DNA of 64,000 nucleotides from an uncultured Propionibacterium sp. (GTDB lineage: Bacteria; Actinomycetota; Actinomycetes; Propionibacteriales; Propionibacteriaceae), in assembly GCA_938036835.1 (NCBI GenBank), contig CALHWB010000052.1:131987-195986 (forward strand). The letters are read 5' to 3'. Both the position numbers and the translations under genes were made by a program. This document shows, piece after piece, positions 1-8,012 of this stretch. How positions within the stretch are numbered: the stretch's first letter is position 1; the number at the start of each line of letters is the position of its first letter. The notes beneath the pieces are model-generated. The model ran no database searches and was not told the origin of the DNA. It saw nothing but the letters and a program-made list of their open reading frames with translations.

Positions 1-350
1 CGACCTATCCCGGGCACCTTTACCAGGGTGTCGACGTCCTCACCGCGGATGGCGGCGACCAGCTGCCCGGGGCTGAGCACCGATATGGTGGCGACCGCTA
101 TTCGCGGACCGATCCCCGGGGAGGTCTGTAGCAGTTCGAAGGCATCCCGTTCGGCGGGCGTAGCGAAACCGTACAGGGTCAGCGAGTCCTCCCGGACCAC
201 CAGCGAGGTGGCCAGGCTCGCCCGGCTACCGGGCTGCAATCCGCCAGCGGTGCCAGGCGGGGTGCTCACCTTGAAGCCTACCCCCTGAACGTCCAACACC
301 ACCCAGTTCGCACCCAGCGAACTGACCGTGCCGGTCAACTGGGCAATCAT
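1..350 (-). CDS. ruvA: Holliday junction branch migration protein RuvA, N-terminal part (cut by window edge)
   Basis: RuvA binds the four-way DNA junction and loads the RuvB motor. The minus strand reads from ATG at 350 for about 116 codons off the window edge. The N-terminal OB fold starts MIAQLTGTVSSLGANWVVLD and continues to LTLYGFATPAERDAFELL. The first helix-hairpin-helix (LQTSPGIGPRIA) follows, then the beginning of the second (VKVPGIGR). Its ATG overlaps the ruvC stop in an ATGA, so the two are translationally coupled. ruvB is expected just outside the window. Confidence 0.96.
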   Translation of the reverse strand, partial: MIAQLTGTVSSLGANWVVLDVQGVGFKVSTPPGTAGGLQPGSRASLATSLVVREDSLTLYGFATPAERDAFELLQTSPGIGPRIAVATISVLSPGQLVAAIRGEDVDTLVKVPGIG

Positions 351-877
351 GCGCTTCTCCCGGCAGACCGATGCGCCTGGACCGCAGCCGCGTAGCGATT
401 GCCGGTGCTGCCGCGCCAGAGCTGGCACAGGGCCAACGCCACCGCGTCGGCGGCGTCAGCGGGCCGGGGGGCTGCGGCCAGCCCGAGGATGCGGGTCACC
501 ATGGCACCCAATTGTGCCTTGTCCGCCCGGCCCGAACCGGTGATGGCGGCCTTCACCTCGGTCGGGGTGTGCAGCGTCACAGGCACGCCATGCCTGGCCG
601 CCACCAGCATCGCTATCCCGGCCGCCTGGGTGGTCCCGGTCACCGAATACAGGTTCTGCTGGGCGAATACCCGCTCGACGGCCACCTTGTCGGGCCGCAG
701 ACGCACCACCAGTGCGTCCAGGGCCTGTTCGATCCGGAGCAGGCGCAGGGCATGGCCAAGGTCAGCAGGCGTGCGGATCACCCCCACATCCACCAACTCG
801 GCACGCGCCCCGGGCTGGCCGCTGATCGCACCGAAGCCACAGCGGGTCAACCCGGGATCAACGCCCAACACCAGCAT
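347..877 (-). CDS. ruvC: Holliday junction resolvase RuvC
   Basis: RuvC is the endonuclease that resolves Holliday junctions, working with RuvAB in recombination and repair. The 176-residue product has the usual length and the four acidic catalytic residues of the RNase H-like fold: D7 (GVDPGLTRCG), E68 (AVERVF), and D141/D144 near the end (DAADAVALAL). It overlaps ruvA by 4 bases. Upstream lie a likely -10 box and a palindrome of the Gram-positive LexA type (898-913), so damage-inducible expression is likely. The start ATG at 877 is fixed by the family N-terminus. Confidence 0.97.
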   Translation of the reverse strand: MLVLGVDPGLTRCGFGAISGQPGARAELVDVGVIRTPADLGHALRLLRIEQALDALVVRLRPDKVAVERVFAQQNLYSVTGTTQAAGIAMLVAARHGVPVTLHTPTEVKAAITGSGRADKAQLGAMVTRILGLAAAPRPADAADAVALALCQLWRGSTGNRYAAAVQAHRSAGRSA

Positions 878-897
878 GGCAGCCCCTACACAGCGAA

Positions 898-913
898 CCG
901 AACACCCGTTCGG
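898..913 (-). promoter_or_regulatory. LexA/SOS operator in front of ruvC
   Basis: The palindrome CCGAACACCCGTTCGG contains CGAAC-N4-GTTCG, the form known for LexA boxes in Bacillus and mycobacteria. It sits between a -10-like hexamer (914-919, TAGAAT on the minus strand) and the ruvC start at 877, where a bound repressor would cover the transcription start. A possible -35 (TTATCC, 939-944) lies 19 bases upstream of the -10. LexA control is inferred from the sequence match only. Confidence 0.72.
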
Positions 914-944
914 ATTCTAGACGGCACCGCCGGCGGGCGGATAA
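914..944 (-). promoter_or_regulatory. candidate ruvCAB promoter (-35 and -10)
   Basis: On the minus strand TAGAAT (919 to 914) is a good -10 hexamer. TTATCC (944 to 939) is a weak -35 at 19-base spacing. The -10 abuts the SOS palindrome. This would let ruvCAB be transcribed separately from the yebC-excalibur genes upstream. Confidence 0.5.
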
Positions 945-979
945 GGCACGCCACAAATCAATGCCTACCGGGGTGCGGC

Positions 980-1519
980 TCACTCACAGCCAATGCCATC
1001 CCGATCGCGATCCAGATGAGTGCCATAGCCGGGTTCGCCGGAATATACCGGTGCGGCGCCGGCGGCCCGGGCTGCCGCGCAATTAGGGTAGTAAACCTGT
1101 TCGACGGGCGCTTCTGGAACCGCGGTCGCGGCGACGGTCGCCGATGCAATCGGCGTGCCAGCCGGTACCGAATGCGGCTGAGCGAATGGCGCCGCGGACA
1201 CGGTTTCGGTGATCACGGTGGTTGGGCCAGGCATGTTGACGGTCGTGGTTGCCGTTACCGTGGCGGTGCTGCTGAGCAGTTGAGTGACGGTGGGCGCCGG
1301 CGCAGCGGCTGGCTGGATCGCTCCCGAGGAGATACCAATCAGCAAGCCGCTGGCGAACACCCCGACGCCACTGACCAGCAGGCCAACCCACTTGATGCCT
1401 GAGCGACCGGTTCGCACCGAGGCGATCGGCTGTGGTTGGAACTCCAGTTGGCGCACAGCCAACCCGCCGGGCAGGACATCAGACCTGTGAGCCGTCCGGC
1501 CCCGCATGAAAACATTCAC
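980..1519 (-). CDS. membrane-anchored excalibur-domain protein
   Basis: Function unknown. The 179-residue product has one hydrophobic segment (about residues 43-64) after a basic N-terminus. A Thr/Ala/Pro-rich linker follows, then a C-terminal excalibur domain (about 143-179) with NCAAARAAGAAP and ending DRDRDGIGCE, the short calcium-binding-like motif common on surface proteins. The topology suggests an extracellular domain on a signal anchor. The start is GTG at 1519 without a clear ribosome site; ATG at 1507 (residue 5) is an alternative. It lies between yebC and ruvC, a pair that is usually closer together, so it is probably an insertion into a conserved cluster. Confidence 0.8.
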   Translation of the reverse strand: MNVFMRGRTAHRSDVLPGGLAVRQLEFQPQPIASVRTGRSGIKWVGLLVSGVGVFASGLLIGISSGAIQPAAAPAPTVTQLLSSTATVTATTTVNMPGPTTVITETVSAAPFAQPHSVPAGTPIASATVAATAVPEAPVEQVYYPNCAAARAAGAAPVYSGEPGYGTHLDRDRDGIGCE

Positions 1520-1573
1520 TTTTATCGGCCCCCGCTAAAATATCGACTTGAGTTGATGCTCAGAGCAGCAAAC

Positions 1574-1604
1574 AGCTTAGCGGTGGACTGCCCGCCCGGG
1601 TCAA
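1574..1604 (-). promoter_or_regulatory. possible promoter of the excalibur gene
   Basis: On the minus strand TTGACC (1604 to 1599) and TAAGCT (1579 to 1574) are separated by 19 bases, about 55 bases before the GTG at 1519. The match is fair and the spacing is long. There is no other obvious regulatory site in the 115 bases between the excalibur gene and yebC. Confidence 0.35.
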
Positions 1605-1634
1605 TTCGCGCAGAATCACATTCCGGGACACGCC

Positions 1635-2435
1635 TCAGTCCTCGGCTTCCAGGGCAGCCTGCACCTTTTCGGATAGACCCGCATTGGTGTACACGTTCTG
1701 AACATCATCCAGGTCTTCCAGGGCATCCACGATGCGCTCCAGCTTCTCGGCATCGACCACCTGGTCAACGTCCTGATCGAAACCCGCGACGAACCCGACT
1801 TCCGCCGAGTCATAGTCGATGCCGGCAGCTTGGATCGCCTTGCGAACCTCCACCATGTCATTGGGATCGCTGACCAACTCGAAGGAATCCCCCAGATCAA
1901 CCAGATCCTCCACGGCCGAGTCCATGGTCGCCTCAAGCAGTTCGTCCTCGGTGATTTCCCGGGTGGTGGTCTTGCGGGAGTCGGTGTCGGTCTGCTGCAT
2001 CTTGGCCACCGTCACCACACCCTTGCGGCTGAACAGTCGCTGGACCGAACCTCCATCGGCAATCGTGCCCCCATTGCGAGTGACCGCAACACGCACATCG
2101 GAAATGGATCGATTCCGGTTGTCGGTCAGGCACTCGATCAAGATCGCCACCCCGGCCGGGCCATAGGCCTCGTACATGATCGACTCGTAGCTGACGCCAT
2201 CGGCCCCGCCTCCTGAGCCCCGTTTGACGGCACGATCGATATTGTCATTGGGAACCGAACTCTTCTTGGCCTTCTGGATCGCATCATAGAGGGTGGGATT
2301 GCCGCCCGGATCGCCGCCACCGATCCGGGCCGCGACCTCGATGTTCTTGATCAACTTGGCGAATAGCTTGCCGCGCTTGGCGTCGATGACGGCCTTCTTA
2401 TGCTTGGTCGTGGCCCATTTCGAATGTCCACTCAT
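1635..2435 (-). CDS. yebC: YebC/PmpR-family protein
   Basis: YebC-family proteins act as transcriptional regulators and, by more recent work, as factors that help ribosomes through difficult motifs. The product is 266 residues from ATG at 2435 (MSGHSKWATTKHKKAVIDAK), preceded by AGGAAGG. A 7-codon longer start at 2456 lacks family support. The canonical core is present (KRGSGGGADG, YEAYGPAGVAILIE, NRNRSISDVR, NGG). A charged stretch, QQTDTDSRKTTTREITED, makes the middle domain longer than I remember from other actinobacterial homologues. It is in the usual yebC-ruvC neighbourhood. Confidence 0.95.
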   Translation of the reverse strand: MSGHSKWATTKHKKAVIDAKRGKLFAKLIKNIEVAARIGGGDPGGNPTLYDAIQKAKKSSVPNDNIDRAVKRGSGGGADGVSYESIMYEAYGPAGVAILIECLTDNRNRSISDVRVAVTRNGGTIADGGSVQRLFSRKGVVTVAKMQQTDTDSRKTTTREITEDELLEATMDSAVEDLVDLGDSFELVSDPNDMVEVRKAIQAAGIDYDSAEVGFVAGFDQDVDQVVDAEKLERIVDALEDLDDVQNVYTNAGLSEKVQAALEAED

Positions 2436-2483
2436 GTCAATCCTGCCTTCCTGCAAACCGACGATAGCCTAGTCGAGCCTGGC

Positions 2484-3509
2484 TCAGTCTTCGAACACGT
2501 TGCCGTACAGCACCATGCGATCATCGAACACGTAGCCCAGATCCCCGAACAGCGACTGCGCGCGAGTGGGCTCATCGGTGTCGATACCTATCCCGGCGAT
2601 AGCGCAACCGGCAGCCGCGAAGGAATGCATGGACGAAACCAATAGAGCCCGGCCCAGCCCGCGATGTTGAAAGTCCGGCAGCACCCCGAGGCGTTCGGTC
2701 CAGCCCTCCCGCCAACCGGTCTCGGTGTCGCAGATCTCGCTGTTCAGCGCATAACCGACCACGCCGGCGTCGGGTGCGTCGGCGCAGACCGCCAGCCAGG
2801 ACCACTCGGGGCGGAACTCGGGACGGGTCAGCGATGCCGTCCAGGCAGATCGTCCCACATCGAGGGCGCCGTATCTGGTTCGAAAAGCCAGATTGTGCGC
2901 CTGGCGGACCTCTTCCATCCAGCGGGCCTCATAGGGTCGCAACTCCAGGCCATCGGGAACGAATCTAGGCCGCAGTTCTCCCTCGATCAGCGGCAGATGG
3001 CCGTCGAAAAACCAGCGCTGCGGCGCCAGCAAGCCGTTCATCTGCAGATCTGCCGCCACCCGGGAATCCTCGTCGGTGGCGCAACCAACCCATAATCGCC
3101 CGGCCCCGGGGTGCGATTGGCGGATATGGCGGTACCAGGCGCGTGCCCGATCGATCGACCAACCCACCAGTTTCAAGCCGATCTTGTGATGACGCCAGGC
3201 GGGGTGTACCCCGAACTCCAGCCAAACATGTGGCGCCGGATCGTCGGAGGCAGTGATGTGATTCCAGGCATAGGCAACTATGGTGCCACCGGCGTCCCGG
3301 CCGACCACGGCATGCCGGTCGGCATGGGCAGTGGGCTGGTCGTGGTCACGCTCCAGATCCGGCAGCGAACGAGACCGGGCGGGGTCATCGAAATATTCAA
3401 TGGCGGCGCACAATTCGGCCAGTTCGGGCAAATCCGACCGGGTTAGAAAGGACCAGTTGAGGCTGCCCTCAACGATTGCCTCCCCCCAGCTTGGTCGTGG
3501 CTCGCTCAT
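2484..3509 (-). CDS. tandem-GNAT N-acetyltransferase
   Basis: A 341-residue protein with two GNAT-like halves. The C-terminal half carries an acetyl-CoA pyrophosphate loop, HRGLGRALL, within ERLGVLPDFQHRGLGRALL, followed by the typical DTDEPTRAQSLFGDLGY end. The N-terminal half (about 20-170) looks degenerate. Substrate unknown. The tandem arrangement recalls mycothiol synthase MshD, but I do not see MshD-specific sequence and do not call it that. It follows hisA after 7 bases and precedes yebC, so it is probably co-transcribed with the histidine genes. Confidence 0.85.
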   Translation of the reverse strand: MSEPRPSWGEAIVEGSLNWSFLTRSDLPELAELCAAIEYFDDPARSRSLPDLERDHDQPTAHADRHAVVGRDAGGTIVAYAWNHITASDDPAPHVWLEFGVHPAWRHHKIGLKLVGWSIDRARAWYRHIRQSHPGAGRLWVGCATDEDSRVAADLQMNGLLAPQRWFFDGHLPLIEGELRPRFVPDGLELRPYEARWMEEVRQAHNLAFRTRYGALDVGRSAWTASLTRPEFRPEWSWLAVCADAPDAGVVGYALNSEICDTETGWREGWTERLGVLPDFQHRGLGRALLVSSMHSFAAAGCAIAGIGIDTDEPTRAQSLFGDLGYVFDDRMVLYGNVFED

Positions 3510-3516
3510 TCACGGC

Positions 3517-4302
3517 TCAATCGGGGTTCTCGATGCCCGCCCGGGGATTTGCGGCGGCGGCAATCGCCTGGGCGAGAGTGAAGTTGCCCACGTAGAGAGC
3601 CGTGCCAATGATCGCACCCTCCACCCCGATCGGTACCAGACCCGACAGCAGCATTATGTCGTGCAAGCTCGAGATACCACCACTGGCAACCACCTTGGCT
3701 GTCGTCCGAGCGCACACCGCACCGAGCAGTTCCAGATTCGGCCCGGTCAGCATGCCATCGGAGGCCACGTCGGTGACCACGAAGCGCTGGCAGCCGGCTT
3801 CGGTCATCCTGGCCACGGTCTCGAAGACATCCCCCCCCGAGCGCGTCCATCCGCGGGCGGCCAACTTCCTGCCTCTGACATCCAGACCGATCGCGATACG
3901 ATCGCCGTGACTGGCGAGAATCCGTTCGCACCATTCGGGGTTTTCCAGGGCAGCCGTGCCGACGTTCACCCGGCGCGCCCCGGTCGCCAGTGCACGCTCC
4001 AGCGATTCGTCGTCGCGGATACCGCCGGACAGTTCCACATTGATGTCCAGAGTACCGACCACCTCGGCGATGGCCCCGGCGTTTGAACCACGACCGAATG
4101 CCGCATCGAGGTCGACTAGGTGTAACCATTCGGCCCCCTGGGATTGCCAGCGCAGCGCGGACTCCAGCGGCAGCCCGAAAATGCGTTCGGTGCCGACAGC
4201 ACCCTGCACCAGCTGGACGGCCCGCCCGGCCTGCACATCGACCGCTGGCAGCAGGATCAGCCGATCGGTTGCCGCAGGAGTGGGGGTGGATTGCTTCGAC
4301 AT
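3517..4302 (-). CDS. priA: phosphoribosyl isomerase A (HisA/TrpF bifunctional, PriA)
   Basis: A (beta/alpha)8 isomerase for histidine synthesis (ProFAR to PRFAR). In actinobacteria lacking trpF it also isomerises phosphoribosyl anthranilate for tryptophan. The 261 residues start at ATG 4302 (MSKQSTPTPAATDRLILLPA). AVDVQAGRAVQLVQG carries the general base Asp, and VELSGGIRDD the first phosphate loop. RGW preserves the tryptophan used by PriA. VVTDVASDGML carries the second catalytic Asp. VASGGI and GAIIGTALY form the remaining phosphate site. The M. tuberculosis PriA sequence as I recall it aligns along the whole length. No separate trpF is visible nearby. Confidence 0.95.
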   Translation of the reverse strand: MSKQSTPTPAATDRLILLPAVDVQAGRAVQLVQGAVGTERIFGLPLESALRWQSQGAEWLHLVDLDAAFGRGSNAGAIAEVVGTLDINVELSGGIRDDESLERALATGARRVNVGTAALENPEWCERILASHGDRIAIGLDVRGRKLAARGWTRSGGDVFETVARMTEAGCQRFVVTDVASDGMLTGPNLELLGAVCARTTAKVVASGGISSLHDIMLLSGLVPIGVEGAIIGTALYVGNFTLAQAIAAAANPRAGIENPD

Positions 4303-4318
4303 TGACACGTCCCAAACC

Positions 4319-4954
4319 TTAACCCATGAGCCAATTGCGGAGCAGCCCGGCACCGGCGGCACCAGATTTCTCGGGATGGAACTGGGTGCTGGTGATGGCC
4401 CGCCACTGTACCGCAGCCACGAACTCTTCCCCATCGTGCTCGGCCCAGGCTACGGCCGCCCCGTCGGGTAAGCTGGAATTCCCGTTTGAATCCAATCGGT
4501 GAGCGGCGTAGGAGTGTACGAAATAGAAACGCTGCTCCTCAAGCCGGTGCAGAATTCCCGGACCGCCCTCGACGCACAGCCGGTTCCAGCCCATGTGGGG
4601 CAATCGGCGGGCGGCCAATCTGGTCACCTGGCCCGGGAACACGCCCAGGCCGGCACGGGTCTGGGCATCTTCGATCCCGGTGCTGAACAACACCTGATGA
4701 CCAACACAGATGGCCAGCAACGGGCGGTCTGCCGCCACCTGGGTACGCACCAGGTCATCGCCGCCGACCGATTCCAGTTGTCGCATGCAGGCCCCGAAGG
4801 CACCCACCCCAGGCAATACCAGGCCATCTATCCTGCCAAGTTCGGAACCGGTGCGCCCCAAACGCACCGTAGCTCCCCGGGTGACCAGCGCCCGACACAC
4901 CGAATGCAGGTTGCCGGAGCCATAGTCCAGCACGCCAACCGTACGCAAGGTCAC
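4319..4954 (-). CDS. hisH: imidazole glycerol phosphate synthase glutaminase subunit HisH
   Basis: HisH hydrolyses glutamine and passes ammonia to HisF. The 211 residues start at GTG 4954 (VTLRTVGVLDYGSGNLHSVC), whose GTGA overlaps the hisB stop. Class I amidotransferase features are present: LPGVGAFGACM (oxyanion strand), the nucleophile Cys in LLAICVGHQVLF, and the His-Glu pair in STQFHPEKSG. The partner HisF is not encoded in this window, so it must lie elsewhere. A 16-base gap separates it from priA. Confidence 0.95.
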   Translation of the reverse strand: MTLRTVGVLDYGSGNLHSVCRALVTRGATVRLGRTGSELGRIDGLVLPGVGAFGACMRQLESVGGDDLVRTQVAADRPLLAICVGHQVLFSTGIEDAQTRAGLGVFPGQVTRLAARRLPHMGWNRLCVEGGPGILHRLEEQRFYFVHSYAAHRLDSNGNSSLPDGAAVAWAEHDGEEFVAAVQWRAITSTQFHPEKSGAAGAGLLRNWLMG

Positions 4955-5565
4955 AGCGCACCCTTGGTACTGGGAATCCCGGTCACCCGCGGATCGGATT
5001 CGATGGCCTGCCGCAGCGCCCTGGCGAGAGCCTTGAACTGGGCCTCCGCGATGTGATGGGGTTCGCGGCCGGCGAGCAATCGCAGGTGAACGCACAGTCC
5101 GGCGTTCATGGCCAGCGACTGCACCACATGGGCGGTCATCGCCCCGGGATAGAGCGGTGGCAGCCCACCGATCAGGGTGTTAACCTGGCTGTCCGGTTCT
5201 CCGGTGCAAACCGCATAGGGCCGGCCGGCCACATCCACCACGCAGTGAGCAAGCGCCTCGTCCAAAGGGACGGTCGCCTCCCCGAAGCGGCGGATACCTC
5301 GTTTGTCGCCCAGCGCCCGAGAGATGGCCACCCCAAGGACGATGGCGGTGTCCTCAATGCTGTGGTGACCGTCGATGTGGATATCCCCGGTGGTAGCGAT
5401 CTCAAGATCGATCAGCGAATGACGAGCGAAAGTGGTCAGCATGTGGTCGTAGAAACCGACCCCGGTGCTGATCCGCGAATTGCCTATACCGTCCAGATCC
5501 AGCTTCACCGAAACATCGGATTCGCTGGTTGCTCGATGCTGTTCGGCCACTCGATGGCCACTCAT
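4951..5565 (-). CDS. hisB: imidazoleglycerol-phosphate dehydratase
   Basis: Catalyses dehydration of imidazole glycerol phosphate, a manganese-dependent step of histidine synthesis. The 204-residue monofunctional enzyme starts at ATG 5565 behind AGGAGG. The TGATG at this point overlaps the hisC stop. Metal-binding signatures are GFYDHML, DGHHSIEDTAI and GREPHHIAEAQFKALARAL. An upstream extension to 5832 overlaps hisC in another frame and is not real. No phosphatase domain is fused. Confidence 0.96.
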   Translation of the reverse strand: MSGHRVAEQHRATSESDVSVKLDLDGIGNSRISTGVGFYDHMLTTFARHSLIDLEIATTGDIHIDGHHSIEDTAIVLGVAISRALGDKRGIRRFGEATVPLDEALAHCVVDVAGRPYAVCTGEPDSQVNTLIGGLPPLYPGAMTAHVVQSLAMNAGLCVHLRLLAGREPHHIAEAQFKALARALRQAIESDPRVTGIPSTKGAL

Positions 5566-6698
5566 CACTGTACCTCCTGGTCGCTGGTGGCTGGTTGATG
5601 GTTTGGCAGGATCTCGCTCAACGCTGCCCGGAATCCGGCCATCTCGGGGGGGGTGCCGGCCGACACCCGTAGGTAGCCGGCCGGGCCGGTCTCGCGCACC
5701 AGCACCCCCCGATCCAACAGTTCGGTCCATACCCGATGCCGATCGGCAAACCGTCCAAATAGCACGAAGTTGGCCTGCGATGGGACCACCGTCAGGCCCT
5801 GGGCGCGTAGCCATTGCTGCAGTCGCTGGCATTCGCCACGCAACCGCTCGACCTGGTCCAGCATCTGAGCGGTATTGGCCAACGCCACCCTGGCGAGGGC
5901 CTGGGTCTGTGCGGACAGGTGATAGGGCAGTCGCACGATGCGACAGGCATCCACCACGGCCGGAGCGGCAGCCAGGTAGCCCAGCCGGCCACCGGCCATG
6001 GCGAAAGCCTTGCTCATGGTTCGGATCACCACCAGCCGGCCGAATCTGGGCAGCAGGGCCAGTGCGGAATCCTCGGGAAACTCGGTGAACTCCTGATAGG
6101 CCTCGTCGACGATCACGATGCCAGACGCCTGGGCGCAGATCTCGGCTATCACACTGACCGGAGTCTGGGTGCCGGTCGGGTTGTTCGGCGTACAGATCAA
6201 GGTGATATCGGGATGGTGTTCCTCGACTGCGCTGAGCGCCAGTTCAGCGGTCAGGCCGAAGCCCGCGGTACGAGGCACGGTCAGATACTCGGTGTGGGTA
6301 TTGCGAGCGTACTCGGGGTACATCGAATAGGTCGGAGTGAACCCCAGCAGCCGTCGTCCCGGGCCACCGAAGGCCTGCAGCAACTGCTGCATAACCTCAT
6401 TGGATCCATTGGCCGCCCAGATATTGGCAGGCCCCAGGCCGAAACCCAGGTAATCGGCCAGCGCCCGGCGCAGTTCCAAAGCCTCCCGGTCCGGATACCG
6501 GTTAAGTCTCCCGGCCAGTTCCACGACCGCTGCGGCCATCTGCTGACACACGCGAGCGCCGGGCGGATAAGGGTTCTCGTTCACGTTCAATGCGATCGGC
6601 ACGTCCAGTTGGGGCGCACCATAGGGCTGCTTCCCCACTAGCTCGGGACGCAACGGCAGATCGGCCAGTGCTACCGGTTCGGGTGCTTGTTCGCTCAT
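5565..6698 (-). CDS. hisC: histidinol-phosphate aminotransferase
   Basis: PLP-dependent fold type I aminotransferase making histidinol phosphate. The 377 residues contain the N-terminal LNVNENPYPP, the substrate/PLP segment CTPNNPTGT (about 169-177), VIVDEAYQEF with the cofactor Asp, and TMSKAFAMAGGRLGY with the Schiff-base lysine K230. ANFVLF and the C-terminal LRVSAGTPPE (the arginine for the carboxylate) complete the site. It overlaps hisD by 4 bases and hisB by 1 base. Confidence 0.96.
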   Translation of the reverse strand: MSEQAPEPVALADLPLRPELVGKQPYGAPQLDVPIALNVNENPYPPGARVCQQMAAAVVELAGRLNRYPDREALELRRALADYLGFGLGPANIWAANGSNEVMQQLLQAFGGPGRRLLGFTPTYSMYPEYARNTHTEYLTVPRTAGFGLTAELALSAVEEHHPDITLICTPNNPTGTQTPVSVIAEICAQASGIVIVDEAYQEFTEFPEDSALALLPRFGRLVVIRTMSKAFAMAGGRLGYLAAAPAVVDACRIVRLPYHLSAQTQALARVALANTAQMLDQVERLRGECQRLQQWLRAQGLTVVPSQANFVLFGRFADRHRVWTELLDRGVLVRETGPAGYLRVSAGTPPEMAGFRAALSEILPNHQPATSDQEVQ

Positions 6699-8005
6699 CG
6701 CTCGGTCGCTGTCCGGGCAAGCACGGCCGCGGCATGTCCCGGAAGCCGTTCGGCATGGGCGAAATCGACCACCCGCTGGCCAACCTCGGCCAGCGCCGCG
6801 GTCGAATAGTCGATCACATGGATCGAGCGCCGGAAACTACGCACCGTCAGCCCGGACGAATACCTGGCCGCCCCGCCGGTAGGTAGCACATGGGTTGACC
6901 CGGCGCAATAGTCACCCAGTGGTACCGGGGAGCCAGTGCCCACGAAGATGGCCCCGGCGTTGCGCACCTGGTTGACCAGTTCGAGGCTGTTCCGGGTCTG
7001 GATCTCCAGGTGCTCGGCGGCATAGTCGTTCACCACCGCCAGACCCTGAACCAAATCACGCACCAGGATGATCCCGGATTGCTGCCCGGTCAATGAGATC
7101 CGCAACCGGTCCGCGGTGGCCAGGCCGGCGAGCTGACGCGCCACCTCCTGGTCGACTGCGCTGGCCAGTGCGGGCGAATCGGTTACCAGCAGCGCGCTGG
7201 CCAACGGGTCGTGTTCGGCCTGACTGATGAGGTCGGCTGCCACCTGCGCCGGCACCGCGGTCCGGTCCGCCAGGATGGCAATCTCGGTGGGCCCGGCCTC
7301 GGCGTCGATCCCGGCCAGTCCGCGCAGCAGACGTTTGGCGGCCACGACATAGACATTGCCCGGCCCGGTGATCATGTCGACCCGGGGGCAGAGCTCGGCA
7401 ACCCCATGGGCGAACATGGCGATCGCCTGGGCCCCGCCGACCGCATAGACCTCATCGATATCCAGCAGCGCACAGGTGGCCAACGTCACCGGATGCGGCA
7501 GCCCCCCGGACTCGACCTGCGGTGGTGTCGCCACGGCGAGCGACTGCACGCCGGCGACCTGGGCTGGGACCACGTTCATCACCACGCTGGAGGCGAGTGG
7601 GGCTAGCCCACCGGGAACGTAGAGTCCAACCCGCCGAACCGGCACGATGGCGTTGCCGACCACCGCGCCCGGGGCGACTTCGACGCTGCGCCAGGCCGGT
7701 TCTTCCTCGATCCGCTCGCAGACCAGTCGTCGTCTGGCGATGGCAGTCTCAATCGCCTGCCGTACCCCGGCGTCCAACTCGGCGAGTGCCTGCCGGAGGG
7801 CGGCCTGCGGTACCCGAAAATGCTCGGGGATCACCGAATCGAATCTTTCGCTGAAGCGACGCAGGGCGACCAGGCCCTCGTCGCGCACCGCCGCGCAGAT
7901 TGGCGCCACCGTGGCCATCGCCTGCCCGACATCGAAGCGGGCTCTGGGTAGCACCGCTGAATAATCGGCCAGTTCGGTGGCGGTGAGATCCATCAAAGAA
8001 AGCAC
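6695..8005 (-). CDS. hisD: histidinol dehydrogenase
   Basis: Zinc enzyme for the last two oxidations of histidine synthesis. Family motifs are AGLAPLASS-like VPGGLAPLASSV, GPGNVYVVAAKR, DLISQAEHDPLASALLVTD (zinc and base residues) and YCAGSTHVLPTGG. I chose GTG at 8005, which gives 436 residues starting VLSLMDLTATEL. A TAGAAT box 7 bases upstream suggests a leaderless transcript. A TTG at 8053 would add 16 poorly conserved residues, and ATG 7993 is also possible. It is the first gene of the his operon here. Confidence 0.94.
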   Translation of the reverse strand: MLSLMDLTATELADYSAVLPRARFDVGQAMATVAPICAAVRDEGLVALRRFSERFDSVIPEHFRVPQAALRQALAELDAGVRQAIETAIARRRLVCERIEEEPAWRSVEVAPGAVVGNAIVPVRRVGLYVPGGLAPLASSVVMNVVPAQVAGVQSLAVATPPQVESGGLPHPVTLATCALLDIDEVYAVGGAQAIAMFAHGVAELCPRVDMITGPGNVYVVAAKRLLRGLAGIDAEAGPTEIAILADRTAVPAQVAADLISQAEHDPLASALLVTDSPALASAVDQEVARQLAGLATADRLRISLTGQQSGIILVRDLVQGLAVVNDYAAEHLEIQTRNSLELVNQVRNAGAIFVGTGSPVPLGDYCAGSTHVLPTGGAARYSSGLTVRSFRRSIHVIDYSTAALAEVGQRVVDFAHAERLPGHAAAVLARTATER

Positions 8006-8012
8006 CCGAGTA

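Noticed and set aside
371..1402. 343-codon plus-strand open frame over ruvC and the excalibur gene
   Set aside because: Antisense to two supported genes, no family resemblance and no ribosome site.
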